Positions 14,089-21,850 of a stretch of 22,767 bases of DNA are shown piece by piece (the first letter of the stretch is position 1; the number at the start of each line of letters is the position of its first letter). The stretch is taken from positions 1 to 22,767 of the forward strand of contig JAPSJU010000009.1 of NCBI GenBank assembly GCA_031178025.1. Reading direction: 5' to 3'. A program made the translations under genes and the position numbers. The DNA comes from Agromyces sp. Its GTDB lineage: Bacteria; Actinomycetota; Actinomycetes; Actinomycetales; Microbacteriaceae. A model generated the notes under the pieces. The model was not told the DNA's origin, did not search any database, and saw nothing but the letters and a program-made list of their open reading frames with translations.

Positions 14089-15546
14089 TCAATCGGCGGA
14101 TGCGTCGATCGATGCCGAGCCGGATGCCTCGCCCGCCGCCTCGGCGGCCTTGGCCGCCGCAGTGCCGGGCCGGTGTTTCTGGACCCATTCCTCGATGTTC
14201 CGCTGGGGCGCCACGTTCACGGCGAGCGCACCCGCGGGGACATCTTTGCGGACGACGGTGCCGGCGGCCGTGTAGACCCCGTCGCCAATCCTAACGGGCG
14301 CGACGAAGACGCCGTGCGACCCGGTGCGCACGTGCGAACCGACCTCCGAGTGGTGCTTCCGCACCCCGTCGTAGTTCGCGAAGATCGATCCCGCACCGAT
14401 GTTCGAGTGCTCGCCGATCGTGGCGTCCCCGACGTACGAGAGGTGGGGGACCTTGCTGCCCTCCCCGATCGTCGCGTTCTTCGACTCCACGAATGCGCCG
14501 ATCTTGCCGTCCCTGCCGAGCACGGTGCCCGGCCGCAGGTACGAGAAGGGGCCGACGGACGCCTCCGGGCCGATGACCGAGAGCGTGGCATCCGTGCGCT
14601 TGACCTCGGCGTTCTCGCCGACCTCGCAGTCCACGAGGGTCGTGTCGGGCCCGATGACGGCGCCGGTCGCGATGACGGTGGCGCCCTTGAGCTGCGTGCC
14701 GGGGCGGATCGTGACATCCGGCTCGATCCGCACGTCGAGGTCGATCCAGGTGGTGGCCGGGTCCTCGACCGTGACGCCGCCCAGCTGCCAGCCGCGCACG
14801 ATGAGCGCATTGAGCCGCGCGGCGGTCTCGGAGAGCTGCGCGCGATCGTTGATCCCCGCGACGAGCCACGGTTCGCTCACGGGCACCGCCTCGACCTCGG
14901 ATCCCGCTTCGCGGAGCAGCTGGATGACGTCGGTGAGGTACTTCTCGCCCTGCGCGTTGTCGGTGGTGAGGTTGGCGAGGTGGTCGCGAAGCGCGCCGGC
15001 GCCGAACGCGTAGATGCCCGCGTTGATCTCGTCGATGGCGCGTTCCTCGTCCGTCGCGTCCTTCTGCTCGACGATGCGGTCGAACGCGCCATCGGCGTCG
15101 CGCACGACGCGGCCGTATCCGCTCGGGTCGTCGTAGCGGGCGGAGAGCACGGATGCGTGCGCGGCGCGGCCGCGGTGCCGCGCGAGGAACGCGCTGAGCG
15201 TGTCGGCGTCGAGGAGCGGCACGTCGCCGTTCAGCACGAGCACCTCCCCCTCGAAGTCGTCGGGCAGGGCGGCGACGGCCTGCTCGACGGCGCGCCCGGT
15301 GCCGGGGATCTCGTCCTGGTCGACGACGATGCAGCCCGGGAACACCGACTCGACGGCGGCCGCGACCTGGTCGCGCTCGTGGCGCACGACGGCGATGACG
15401 TGCGCGGCGTCGAGCGCGCGCGCCGTGCGCAGCACGTGCGCGACGATCGGCGAGCCCGCCAGCGGATGCAGGAGCTTCGGGGTCGCGGACTTCATGCGGG
15501 TGCCCTGCCCTGCGGCGAGCACGATGATGGCGAGTTGCTGATCCAT
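14089..15546 (-). CDS. glmU: Bifunctional GlcNAc-1-phosphate uridyltransferase / glucosamine-1-phosphate acetyltransferase
   Basis: GlmU acetylates glucosamine 1-phosphate and then transfers UMP to give UDP-GlcNAc, the precursor of peptidoglycan. The 485-residue product has the N-terminal uridyltransferase signature LAAGQGTRM with K24, then LNGDVPLLD. A C-terminal left-handed beta-helix of hexapeptide repeats follows, with the acetyltransferase region RPGTVLG...KNATIGEGSKVPHLSYVGDATIG and NIGAGSIFANYDG. The last 30 or so residues are a low-complexity Ala/Ser tail. ATG at 15546 leaves nine residues before the signature, so no later start is possible. This ATG is 1 nt beyond the last base of tRNA-Gln (15548), so any ribosome binding site would have to be inside the tRNA. 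Processing of the tRNA 3' end would produce an essentially leaderless mRNA. Confidence 0.97.
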   Translation of the reverse strand: MDQQLAIIVLAAGQGTRMKSATPKLLHPLAGSPIVAHVLRTARALDAAHVIAVVRHERDQVAAAVESVFPGCIVVDQDEIPGTGRAVEQAVAALPDDFEGEVLVLNGDVPLLDADTLSAFLARHRGRAAHASVLSARYDDPSGYGRVVRDADGAFDRIVEQKDATDEERAIDEINAGIYAFGAGALRDHLANLTTDNAQGEKYLTDVIQLLREAGSEVEAVPVSEPWLVAGINDRAQLSETAARLNALIVRGWQLGGVTVEDPATTWIDLDVRIEPDVTIRPGTQLKGATVIATGAVIGPDTTLVDCEVGENAEVKRTDATLSVIGPEASVGPFSYLRPGTVLGRDGKIGAFVESKNATIGEGSKVPHLSYVGDATIGEHSNIGAGSIFANYDGVRKHHSEVGSHVRTGSHGVFVAPVRIGDGVYTAAGTVVRKDVPAGALAVNVAPQRNIEEWVQKHRPGTAAAKAAEAAGEASGSASIDASAD

Positions 15547-15547
15547 G

Positions 15548-15619
15548 CTCCGCCACCAGGATTCGAACCTGGTCCTCACAGCTCCAAAGGCTGTCGTGCT
15601 GCCGTTACACCATGGCGGA
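15548..15619 (-). tRNA. tRNA-Gln (anticodon UUG)
   Basis: Minus-strand reading gives a 72-nt cloverleaf: acceptor stem TCCGCCA/TGGCGGA with discriminator G, anticodon stem ACAGC/GCTGT with loop CTTTGGA, so the anticodon is TTG (UUG) and reads CAA. The T arm is ACCAG-GTTCGAATC-CTGGT-like, with the invariant TTCGAAT. No CCA is encoded; the sequence after the discriminator is CATG, which includes the glmU start codon. It lies directly upstream of and in the same direction as glmU. Confidence 0.96.
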
Positions 15620-15620
15620 C

Positions 15621-15642
15621 CGCGCCGGGGTTCGCCGGCGCG
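15621..15642. repeat. Perfect 8-bp hairpin abutting the tRNA-Gln 5' end
   Basis: CGCGCCGG (15621-15628), a 6-nt loop, then CCGGCGCG (15635-15642). On the minus strand it would fold in the precursor leader, ending one nucleotide before the mature tRNA 5' end. It could assist RNase P processing or insulate transcription; no T-run follows. Confidence 0.45.
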
Positions 15643-15727
15643 CAGTCAAGTCTGCCATGGCCGCCGCACCGGGCGCGGCGGCGTCCGCCGGCGGATCGCA
15701 CGGCCCGGGAGTGCCGCCGCGTACTGC

Positions 15728-15733
15728 GAGAAT
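15728..15733 (+). promoter_or_regulatory. Probable -10 element of the MarR regulator gene
   Basis: GAGAAT (4 of 6 to TATAAT) is followed by exactly 6 nt and the GTG start at 15740. This predicts transcription starting at the start codon. No recognisable -35 is present. Confidence 0.4.
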
Positions 15734-15739
15734 GAGCGG

Positions 15740-16231
15740 GTGAGGGATGCTGACGAGGTCGACCGGATCGTACGCGACTGGGAACGCGAGCGACCCGACC
15801 TGGATTTCGCTCCGCTGCAGGTGCTCTCGCGGGTGGCCCGACTCGCGAAGCACCTCGACCGGGCCCGCCGGCAGGCGTTCGCCCGATCGGAGCTCGAGGC
15901 GTCCGAGTTCGATGTGCTCTCAGCGCTGCGTCGAGCCGGAGCGCCCTATCGCCTCTCGCCCAAGCAGCTCCTGCAGCAGACGCTCGTGTCGAGCGGCACC
16001 ATGACCAACCGGATCGATCGGCTCGTCGAGCGGGGGCTCGTCACGAGGCAGACCGACCCGAACGACGGTCGCGGCATCCTCGTCGAGATGAGCCCCGCGG
16101 GGCTCACCAGGGTGGACGCCGCGATCACGCGCCTCGTGGACGCCGAGGCGGAGCTGCTCGGCGGCCTGCCGGCCGCCGAGCAGAAGCGGCTGGCGGCCCT
16201 GCTGCGCAAGCTCAGCCTCGGATTCGACTGA
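15740..16231 (+). CDS. MarR-family transcriptional regulator
   Basis: This is a winged-helix repressor of the MarR family, 163 residues. The dimerisation helices (LQVLSRVARLAKHLDRARRQAF), the central helix-turn-helix (about 72-100: LSPKQLLQQTLVSSGTMTNRIDRLVERGLV) and the beta-wing TRQTDPNDGRGILV are all clear. The GTG at 15740 gives a normal N-terminus. No Shine-Dalgarno precedes it, but a -10-like element ends 6 nt upstream, so a leaderless transcript is likely. It is divergent from tRNA-Gln/glmU and converges on metI. Its ligand and targets are unknown. Autoregulation is common in the family, but I see no clear palindrome over its promoter. Confidence 0.92.
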   Translation: MRDADEVDRIVRDWERERPDLDFAPLQVLSRVARLAKHLDRARRQAFARSELEASEFDVLSALRRAGAPYRLSPKQLLQQTLVSSGTMTNRIDRLVERGLVTRQTDPNDGRGILVEMSPAGLTRVDAAITRLVDAEAELLGGLPAAEQKRLAALLRKLSLGFD

Positions 16232-16237
16232 CGCGCT

Positions 16238-16256
16238 CCGGCGGATCCCTCGCCGG
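16238..16256. terminator. Possible bidirectional terminator between marR-like gene and metI
   Basis: CCGGCG (16238-16243) and CGCCGG (16251-16256) form a perfect 6-bp stem with a 7-nt loop in the 40-nt gap between two convergent genes. No T-run is present. Confidence 0.35.
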
Positions 16257-16271
16257 CGGGCCGTCGTCGCG

Positions 16272-16931
16272 CTAGCGGCGCAGCACCTTCCTCGCGAGCC
16301 AGTTGCCGACGAACTGCACGACCTGCACGAAGACGACGATGAGGATGACCGCCGCCCAGGTGATGACCGGCTCGAACTGCCGGTAGCCGTAGACCTGGGC
16401 GAAGTTGCCGAGGCCGCCGCCGCCGATGAGTCCGGCCACCGCGGTCATGTCGATGATCGCGACCAGCACGAACGTGTACCCGAGGATGAGCGGACCGAGC
16501 GCCTCGGGAAGCACGACGGTGCCGAGGATGCGGAGCGGCCCGGCACCCATCGACCGCGCGGCCTCGATCACGCCCGGCGACACCGTGAGCAGGTTCTGCT
16601 CGACGATGCGGGCGATCGCGAACGACGCCGCGAGCGACAGGGCGAAGATGAGCGCGTTGTTGCCGATGCCCGTGCCGATCACGACGCGAGCGAGCGGCTG
16701 CACCGCGGCGATGAAGATGATGAACGGGATCGGCCGGAAGAAGTTGATCACGATGTTCACGAGGGTGAAGACCGGCCGGCTCGACAGGAGGCTGCCCGGG
16801 CGGGTGGTGTAGAGCACGATGCCGAGCAGGAGCCCGACGGCGCCGCCGATGAGCAGCGTGAGCGCCACCATGTAGAGCGTCTCGACCGCGGCGATCCAGA
16901 ACTCGCCCTGCAGTTCGAAGAGGCGATCCAT
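16272..16931 (-). CDS. metI: Methionine ABC transporter permease
   Basis: MetI is the membrane channel of the MetNIQ methionine importer. The 219-residue protein has about five hydrophobic segments, including VALTLLIGGAVGLLLGIVLY and FTLVNIVINFFRPIPFIIFI. The EAA loop that docks on the ATPase appears as EAARSMGAGPLRILGTVVLPEA, and the family segments TAVAGLIGGGGLGNFA and GYRQF are conserved. The start ATG at 16931 overlaps the metN stop by one base (TGATG), which fixes the start and indicates coupled translation. The longer open frame to 17648 is a shadow inside metN. It is the last gene of metQ-metN-metI. Confidence 0.96.
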   Translation of the reverse strand: MDRLFELQGEFWIAAVETLYMVALTLLIGGAVGLLLGIVLYTTRPGSLLSSRPVFTLVNIVINFFRPIPFIIFIAAVQPLARVVIGTGIGNNALIFALSLAASFAIARIVEQNLLTVSPGVIEAARSMGAGPLRILGTVVLPEALGPLILGYTFVLVAIIDMTAVAGLIGGGGLGNFAQVYGYRQFEPVITWAAVILIVVFVQVVQFVGNWLARKVLRR

Positions 16932-17959
16932 CACGCCACCTCCGTCACGTCGACGCGCTCGGCGATCGTCGCGAGCACGCCGTCGACGGTGGCGTCGGGC
17001 CCCCGCAGGGCGAGCGTGAGGTGCCCGAAGGCGCGACCCTGGATGTCGTTGATGCCGCCGTAGACGAGCTCGAACCCGACGCCGGCGGCGGCGAGCTCGA
17101 GGAACACCGCCGCCTGCGAGGCGTCGCCGTCGCGGAACGAGATCGTGACGATGCGCCCCTCGTGCCGCTCGCGCAGCACCGCGAGCTCGGCGGGCGACGG
17201 GATGCCCTTCACGACCGTCGCGACGAACCGCTGAGACGAGGGGTTCTGCGGGTTCGAGAACACGTCGAACACCGGTCCGTGCTCGATCACCCGGCCGCCG
17301 TCCATGACGGCGACCTTCGTGGCGATGGACTGGATCACGTCCATCTCGTGCGTGATCACGATGATCGTGACCCCGAACTCCCGGTTCACGCGCTTGAGGA
17401 GCTGGAGCACCTCCTGGGTGGTCTCGGGATCGAGGGCGCTCGTCGCCTCGTCGGCGAGCAGCAGCCGTGGGGAGGTCGCCAGGGCTCGGGCGATGCCCAC
17501 GCGCTGCTTCTGGCCGCCCGAGAGCTGGTCGGGGTAGCTGCGCGCCTTCTCGGCCAGCCCGACGAAATCGAGCAGCTCCGTCACGCGCGCCGCGATCTGC
17601 GACGTGGACGCGCCCGCGACCCTGAGCGGGTAGGCGATGTTCTGCCACACCGTCTTCGAGTTGAAGAGGTTGAACTGCTGGAAGATCATGCCGATGCCGA
17701 GCCGGATGCCGCGGAGCTCGCGCTCGGGCATCGTCGTGATCTCGCGGCCGTCGACCTCGATGCTGCCGGAGGTCGCGGGTTCGAGCGCGTTCACGAGCCG
17801 CACGAGCGTCGACTTCCCGGCGCCCGAGTACCCGATGATGCCGAAGACATCACCGGGCTCGACCACGAGGCTCACGTCGTCGATCGCGACGATCGGCGAT
17901 CCGTTCCGTCCAGGGGCGGGATACGTCTTCGTGACGTTCCGCAGGGCGACGAGCGCCAT
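16931..17959 (-). CDS. metN: Methionine ABC transporter ATP-binding protein
   Basis: MetN powers the importer. The 342-residue protein shows Walker A GYSGAGKST (43-51), the Q-loop IFQQFN, the ABC signature LSGGQKQRVGIARAL, Walker B LLLADEATSALDP and the H-loop VITHEMD. After about residue 250 a C-terminal NIL domain follows (ACT-like; GFELVYGGINDIQGRAFGHLTLAL). In characterised MetNI this domain binds methionine and inhibits transport (trans-inhibition). The ATG at 17959 lies 8 nt after the metQ stop, and the 3' end overlaps metI. The NIL domain separates it from other amino-acid ABC ATPases. Confidence 0.97.
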   Translation of the reverse strand: MALVALRNVTKTYPAPGRNGSPIVAIDDVSLVVEPGDVFGIIGYSGAGKSTLVRLVNALEPATSGSIEVDGREITTMPERELRGIRLGIGMIFQQFNLFNSKTVWQNIAYPLRVAGASTSQIAARVTELLDFVGLAEKARSYPDQLSGGQKQRVGIARALATSPRLLLADEATSALDPETTQEVLQLLKRVNREFGVTIIVITHEMDVIQSIATKVAVMDGGRVIEHGPVFDVFSNPQNPSSQRFVATVVKGIPSPAELAVLRERHEGRIVTISFRDGDASQAAVFLELAAAGVGFELVYGGINDIQGRAFGHLTLALRGPDATVDGVLATIAERVDVTEVA

Positions 17960-17967
17960 GTGGACAC

Positions 17968-18864
17968 CTAGCCCTTCGCGGCCTTCGTGTCGGCCTCGAC
18001 CTTGGCGAGCGAGTCGATCAGGTCGGACACCGGGGTCTTCACCGGCACGGCCGTGCCACCGGAGGCCTCGATGAGGCCGGCCTGCACCTCGGGGTCGGTC
18101 TGGAAGATCTCGACGAGCTTCAGGTAGGTCTCGTTCTCGGCATCCTCCGCCCGGGTGGCGAAGATGTTCACGTAGGGCAGCGCGTTCGGGTCGCTCGGGT
18201 CGTCCTGGGCGATGGCGTCGTCGAACGAGAGGCCGGCGTCCTCGACGAAGTCGTTGTTGATCACGGCGGCCGCGACGTCGGGCAGCGAGGTGGGCGTCAG
18301 CGACGCCTCGAGCGCGGTGACCTCGACCTTCGAGGCGGACGCGTCGATGTCGGCGAGGTCGGAGAAGATCGTGCCGCCGCTCTTCAGCTCGATGAGCCCG
18401 GCGGACTGCAGCACGAGCAGCGCTCGGGCCTGGTTCGATGCGTCGTTCGGCACCGCGACGGTCTCGCCCTCGGGGATGTCCTCCACCGCGTCGTACTTGG
18501 TGGAGTACAGGCCGAGCGGGTAGATCGCCGTCGAGCCGACCGGGACGAGCTCCTCACCGGACGAGACGTTGTAGTCGGCGAGGTACACGATGTGCTGGAA
18601 CTGGTTGAGGTCGAGCTCGCCCTCGCTCGTCGCGGGGTTCGGCTGGGCGTAGTCGGCGAAGTCGACGAGCTCGATCGTGATGCCCTCGTCGGCCGCGGCC
18701 TCCTCGAAGGCCGACCATTGCGCGTCGGCCTTGCCGACGACGCCGATCTTCACGACGTCGGAGCCGCCGTCGCCGCCTGCGGCGGGAGCCGCGCACGCCG
18801 CGAGTCCGGCGATGAGCGGCACGGTGGCGAGTGCGGCGACGAGCTTGGTGGTGGTGCGTGACAT
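17968..18864 (-). CDS. metQ: Methionine-binding lipoprotein (MetQ/NlpA family)
   Basis: MetQ captures methionine outside the membrane and delivers it to MetNI. The 298-residue protein begins with a lipoprotein signal peptide and lipobox LAAC with the lipid-anchored cysteine at residue 24. The mature domain has the NlpA/MetQ pattern: VKIGVVGKADAQW, IELVDFADYAQPNPATSEGELDLNQFQH, GLYSTKYDAVEDIPEGETVAVPNDASNQARAL and ALPYVNIFATR. ATG at 18864 is preceded by AAAGGGAA about 7 nt upstream; the open frame to 18978 adds no family sequence. It is the first gene of metQ-metN-metI, with metN 8 nt away. Methionine is the family's usual ligand; the exact isomer is not readable. Confidence 0.96.
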   Translation of the reverse strand: MSRTTTKLVAALATVPLIAGLAACAAPAAGGDGGSDVVKIGVVGKADAQWSAFEEAAADEGITIELVDFADYAQPNPATSEGELDLNQFQHIVYLADYNVSSGEELVPVGSTAIYPLGLYSTKYDAVEDIPEGETVAVPNDASNQARALLVLQSAGLIELKSGGTIFSDLADIDASASKVEVTALEASLTPTSLPDVAAAVINNDFVEDAGLSFDDAIAQDDPSDPNALPYVNIFATRAEDAENETYLKLVEIFQTDPEVQAGLIEASGGTAVPVKTPVSDLIDSLAKVEADTKAAKG

Positions 18865-19047
18865 GCTGTGGTTCCCTTTCGCTGGGCGCGCGCGTTCGGC
18901 TGCTGATGGCATGGAGCGGACATGGCTCCGCCACGGGTCGTGTCGTGGGGGGCGTCGATGCCGCGAACGCGGGCGCACTCCTAGGCTACGCGTAGGATCT
19001 TGCGTGCCACGACCGCACGGTCACGATTCGTCGCAGTTCCTGCGACG
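18865..19047 (-). promoter_or_regulatory. Upstream region of metQNI
   Basis: This 183-nt gap must hold the metQ promoter. I see a perfect 10-bp palindrome CTACGCGTAG (18986-18995) next to CCTAGG; on the minus strand it overlaps a TANNNT-type -10 (TAGCCT). No convincing -35, and no SAM or T-box riboswitch fold, can be read by eye. No gene is supported here. Confidence 0.35.
19029..19047 (-). terminator. Hairpin directly after the ABC-F gene
   Basis: CGTCGCAG and CTGCGACG form a perfect 8-bp stem with a 3-nt loop, starting right at the ABC-F stop codon on the minus strand. There is no T-run, so termination is plausible but not certain. Confidence 0.45.
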
Positions 19048-20880
19048 TCATCCGTCGAGCGCCTCAGAGAGTTCGAGCCAGCGGGTCTCGAGTTCGGCGA
19101 CGGAGCGCTCGAGCGAGCGCAGCTCCTCGCCGAGGACGCCGAGGCCGACGTAGTCGCCCTGGTCGTGCCGGGCCATGCGCTCGTGCACCGCCGCGATCTC
19201 GCCCGCGAGCTTCTCGAGCCGTCGGTCGATCGCCGAGCGCTCCTTCTCCGCAGCGCGACGCCCCGCCCCGGTGAGCGAGTCGGATGCCGCCGGCGCGGCG
19301 ACCCCCGAACCCGGAAGCGCCTCCCCGCCCGCCGAGCGCGCGGCATCCGTCGCCTGCCGGAGCTCCAGGTACTGCTCGACGCCGCGCGGCAGGTCGCGCA
19401 GGTGCCCGTCGATGATCGCGAGCTGCCGGTCGGTGACGCGCTCGATGAGGTACCGGTCGTGGCTGACCACGAGGAGCGTGCCGGGCCACGAGTCGAGGAG
19501 GTCCTCGATGGCGGCGAGCATGTCGGTGTCGAGGTCGTTCGTGGGCTCGTCGAGGATCAGGACGTTCGGCTCCGAGAGCAGGATCAGCAGCAGCTGCAGC
19601 CGCCGCTTCTGACCACCCGACAGGTTCTTCACCGGCGTCGAGAGCTGGGCGTTCGTGAAGCCCAGCCGCTCGAGCAGCTGGCCGGGACTCATCTCCTTGT
19701 CGCCGACCCGGTAGCTCGTACGCTGCTCGGCGACGACGGCGCTCACGCGCTCCTCCGCCCACTCGGCGAGTTCGGCGAGCTCCTGGCTCAGCGTGGCGAT
19801 CCTCACGGTCTTGCCGCGCTTCACCCGGCCGGTGGACGGCGACACCGCACCCGTGATGAGGCCGAGCAGGGTCGACTTCCCCGCACCGTTCACGCCGAGG
19901 ATGCCGGTCCGCTCCCCCGGCGCGATGCGCCACTCGAGCTGGTGCAGCACCGTCCTGGTCGCCGGTGCGCCGGGCGCGGCATCCGGCACGGGGTACACCA
20001 CCGACACGTCGAGCAGGTCGACGACGTCCTTGCCGAGGCGCGACACCGCGAGCCGGTTGAGCTCGACGGGATTGCGCAGGGGCGGTTCATCCGCGATGAG
20101 CTGGTTGGCGGCGTCGATGCGGAACTTGGGCTTCGACGTCCGGGCGGGCGCGCCGCGTCGCAGCCACGCGAGCTCCTTCCGCATCAGGTTCTGCCGCTTC
20201 GCCTCGGACGCCGCGGACATCCGGTCGCGCTCGACGCGCTGCAGCACGTACGCCGCGTAGCCTCCCTCGAACGGTTCGACGATCCCGTCGTGCACCTCCC
20301 ACGTGTCGGTGCAGACCGCGTCGAGGAACCACCGGTCGTGCGTCACGACCACGAGCGCACCGGCATCCGTCGGCCACCGCCGTGTGAGGTGGCCCGCGAG
20401 CCACGCGATGCCCTCGACGTCGAGGTGGTTCGTCGGCTCATCGAGGAACACCACGTCCCAGTCGCCCACGAGGAGCGCGGCGAGGCCGACGCGGCGGCGC
20501 TGACCGCCGGAGAGGCTCGCGATCTGGGCGTGCCAGGGGACATCCGCGAGCAGGCCAGCGATGACGTCGCGCACCTTGGCGTCCCCCGCCCACACGTGCT
20601 CCTCGATGCCGCCCACGACGGACTCCGCGACCGTCGTGCCCGGATCCACGACATCGGCCTGGTCGAGCATGCCGATGCGGATGCCGCGGCGCCGGGTCAC
20701 GCGGCCGCCATCGGGCTCGAGCCGGCCTGCGAGGAGCTTCAGCAGCGTCGACTTCCCGTCGCCGTTGCGACCGACGACGCCGATGCGATCACCCTCGTCG
20801 ATGCCGAGGGTGACCTCGTCGAAGACGGTGCGCGTCGGGAATTCGAGGTGCAGGCGCTCGGCGCCGAGGAGGTGTGCCAT
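19048..20880 (-). CDS. ABC-F family ATPase (Uup-like)
   Basis: ABC-F proteins are soluble twin-ATPase factors that act on the ribosome, in translation or antibiotic protection, rather than transporters. The 610-residue protein has no membrane segments. Domain 1 has Walker A GRNGDGKST (37-45), signature LSGGQ (123-127) and Walker B VVFLDEPTNHLD (143-154). Domain 2 has Walker A GVNGAGKST (about 329-337), LSGGQKRR and VLILDEPTNDLD. The linker between them is arginine- and lysine-rich (RVERDRMSAASEAKRQNLMRKELAWLRRGAPAR). The last 80 residues form a predicted coiled coil (EKERSAIDRRLEKLAGEIAAVHERM...LEELRSLERSVAELETRW-like), the hallmark of the Uup subgroup. ATG at 20880 is 43 nt after ispE. A resistance role is possible but the housekeeping neighbourhood favours a general ribosome function. 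Confidence 0.93.
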   Translation of the reverse strand: MAHLLGAERLHLEFPTRTVFDEVTLGIDEGDRIGVVGRNGDGKSTLLKLLAGRLEPDGGRVTRRRGIRIGMLDQADVVDPGTTVAESVVGGIEEHVWAGDAKVRDVIAGLLADVPWHAQIASLSGGQRRRVGLAALLVGDWDVVFLDEPTNHLDVEGIAWLAGHLTRRWPTDAGALVVVTHDRWFLDAVCTDTWEVHDGIVEPFEGGYAAYVLQRVERDRMSAASEAKRQNLMRKELAWLRRGAPARTSKPKFRIDAANQLIADEPPLRNPVELNRLAVSRLGKDVVDLLDVSVVYPVPDAAPGAPATRTVLHQLEWRIAPGERTGILGVNGAGKSTLLGLITGAVSPSTGRVKRGKTVRIATLSQELAELAEWAEERVSAVVAEQRTSYRVGDKEMSPGQLLERLGFTNAQLSTPVKNLSGGQKRRLQLLLILLSEPNVLILDEPTNDLDTDMLAAIEDLLDSWPGTLLVVSHDRYLIERVTDRQLAIIDGHLRDLPRGVEQYLELRQATDAARSAGGEALPGSGVAAPAASDSLTGAGRRAAEKERSAIDRRLEKLAGEIAAVHERMARHDQGDYVGLGVLGEELRSLERSVAELETRWLELSEALDG

Positions 20881-20923
20881 GTCCTGTCGAGCCTACTCGG
20901 CGGCGGCAGGAGCAGCGCCGCCC

Positions 20924-21850
20924 TCAGCGGGCGAGGACCCGGGCGCCGTGCACCGGTCCGTGCGCGTGCACGGCGTTGAGCCGAGCGGCCGAGAGCGCGA
21001 TCTGCAGCTCGAGCGCGGAGTCGGCGTCCTCGGCGAGGAACGCCACGGTCGGTCCCGACCCGGACACGAGGCCGGCGAGCGCACCATGCGCCTCACCGAG
21101 CTCGAGGATGCCGCCGAGCCCGGGGGCGAGGCCGAGGGCGGCGTCCTGCAGGTCGTTGTGGAGCGCCGCGGCGAGACGATGGGCGTCGCCCGCTCGCAGC
21201 GCATGGAGCACCGCCGCGTCGACGACGGGAGGCACTCCTGAGGGGGCGATCCGCACGGTCTCCTCACGCCGACGATCGAGCTCCCGGTACACCGCGGGGG
21301 TCGAGAGGCCGAACTCGGCGACCGCGAGCACCCAGTGGAAGGAACCCGTGGCCAAAGCCGGGCTCAGCCGATCGCCGCGCCCCGTGCCGATGGCCGTGCC
21401 GCCCGTCAGCGCGAACGGCACGTCGGCACCGAGCTTCGCGGCGAGCGCGTGCAACTCCTCCTTCGGGAGCGCCGTGCCCCACAACGCGTCGCAGGCGACG
21501 AGCGTCGCCGCGGCGTCGGCCGAGCCGCCCCCCATGCCGCCTGCGATCGGCACTCGCTTCTCGATCTCGAGGTGCACGCCTCCGGGCACTCCGACGGTGC
21601 GGGCGAGCAGTTTCGCGGCCCGCACCGCGAGGTTCGACCCGTCCACCGGCAGGGCCGAGGTGTCGATGGGCCCGCTGAAGCTCACGCTGTACTCGTCGTC
21701 GGGCCATGCGCGCACGTCCTCGTAGAGCGAGACCGCCTGATAGGCGGTGGCCACGTCGTGATAGCCGTCGGGCTGCACGTCGCCCACTCGCATGAAGAGG
21801 TTGATCTTGCCCGGCGCTCGGACGTGCACCGCATCGTCCGTCGCCGCCAT
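20924..21850 (-). CDS. ispE: 4-diphosphocytidyl-2-C-methyl-D-erythritol kinase
   Basis: IspE phosphorylates CDP-methylerythritol in the MEP route to isoprenoids. The 308-residue GHMP kinase begins VRAPGKINLFMRVG (catalytic-site lysine near residue 15), continues with DGYHDVATAYQAVSL, and has the glycine-rich ATP loop PIAGGMGGGSADAAA (101-115), the catalytic aspartate in LGADVPFALTGG and the C-terminal SGSGPTVAFL motif. Two ATG codons lie 6 nt apart. I use 21850 because GGAAG (21862-21858) is 7 nt upstream of it. The ATG at 21856 is only 1 nt from that site but follows a -10-like TAGCGT by 6 nt, so a leaderless form is also possible. The rsmA-ispE order is typical of actinobacteria. Confidence 0.95.
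   Translation of the reverse strand: MAATDDAVHVRAPGKINLFMRVGDVQPDGYHDVATAYQAVSLYEDVRAWPDDEYSVSFSGPIDTSALPVDGSNLAVRAAKLLARTVGVPGGVHLEIEKRVPIAGGMGGGSADAAATLVACDALWGTALPKEELHALAAKLGADVPFALTGGTAIGTGRGDRLSPALATGSFHWVLAVAEFGLSTPAVYRELDRRREETVRIAPSGVPPVVDAAVLHALRAGDAHRLAAALHNDLQDAALGLAPGLGGILELGEAHGALAGLVSGSGPTVAFLAEDADSALELQIALSAARLNAVHAHGPVHGARVLAR

Noticed and set aside
12278..14275. Long plus-strand open frame of 665 codons across prs and the acyl-CoA ligase
   Set aside because: It lies antisense to two clear enzymes, has His/Arg/Asp-rich composition typical of a GC-rich shadow frame and no recognisable motif.
15643..15660. TTGACT on the minus strand as the -35 of tRNA-Gln
   Set aside because: At 16-18 nt spacing the sequence is the GC-only hairpin arm and start of the tRNA, with no -10-like hexamer.
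18865..19047. SAM or T-box riboswitch upstream of metQNI
   Set aside because: No conserved riboswitch core or terminator/antiterminator pair could be recognised by eye; an Infernal search would be decisive.
19048..20880. ABC-F gene as an ABC transporter or dedicated antibiotic resistance gene
   Set aside because: There are no membrane segments or partner permease, and the Uup-like C-terminal coiled coil plus housekeeping neighbours do not point to a resistance island.
19000..20979. Plus-strand open frame of 659 codons opposite the ABC-F gene
   Set aside because: It is antisense to an ABC-F ATPase with all motifs intact and shows only shadow-type composition.
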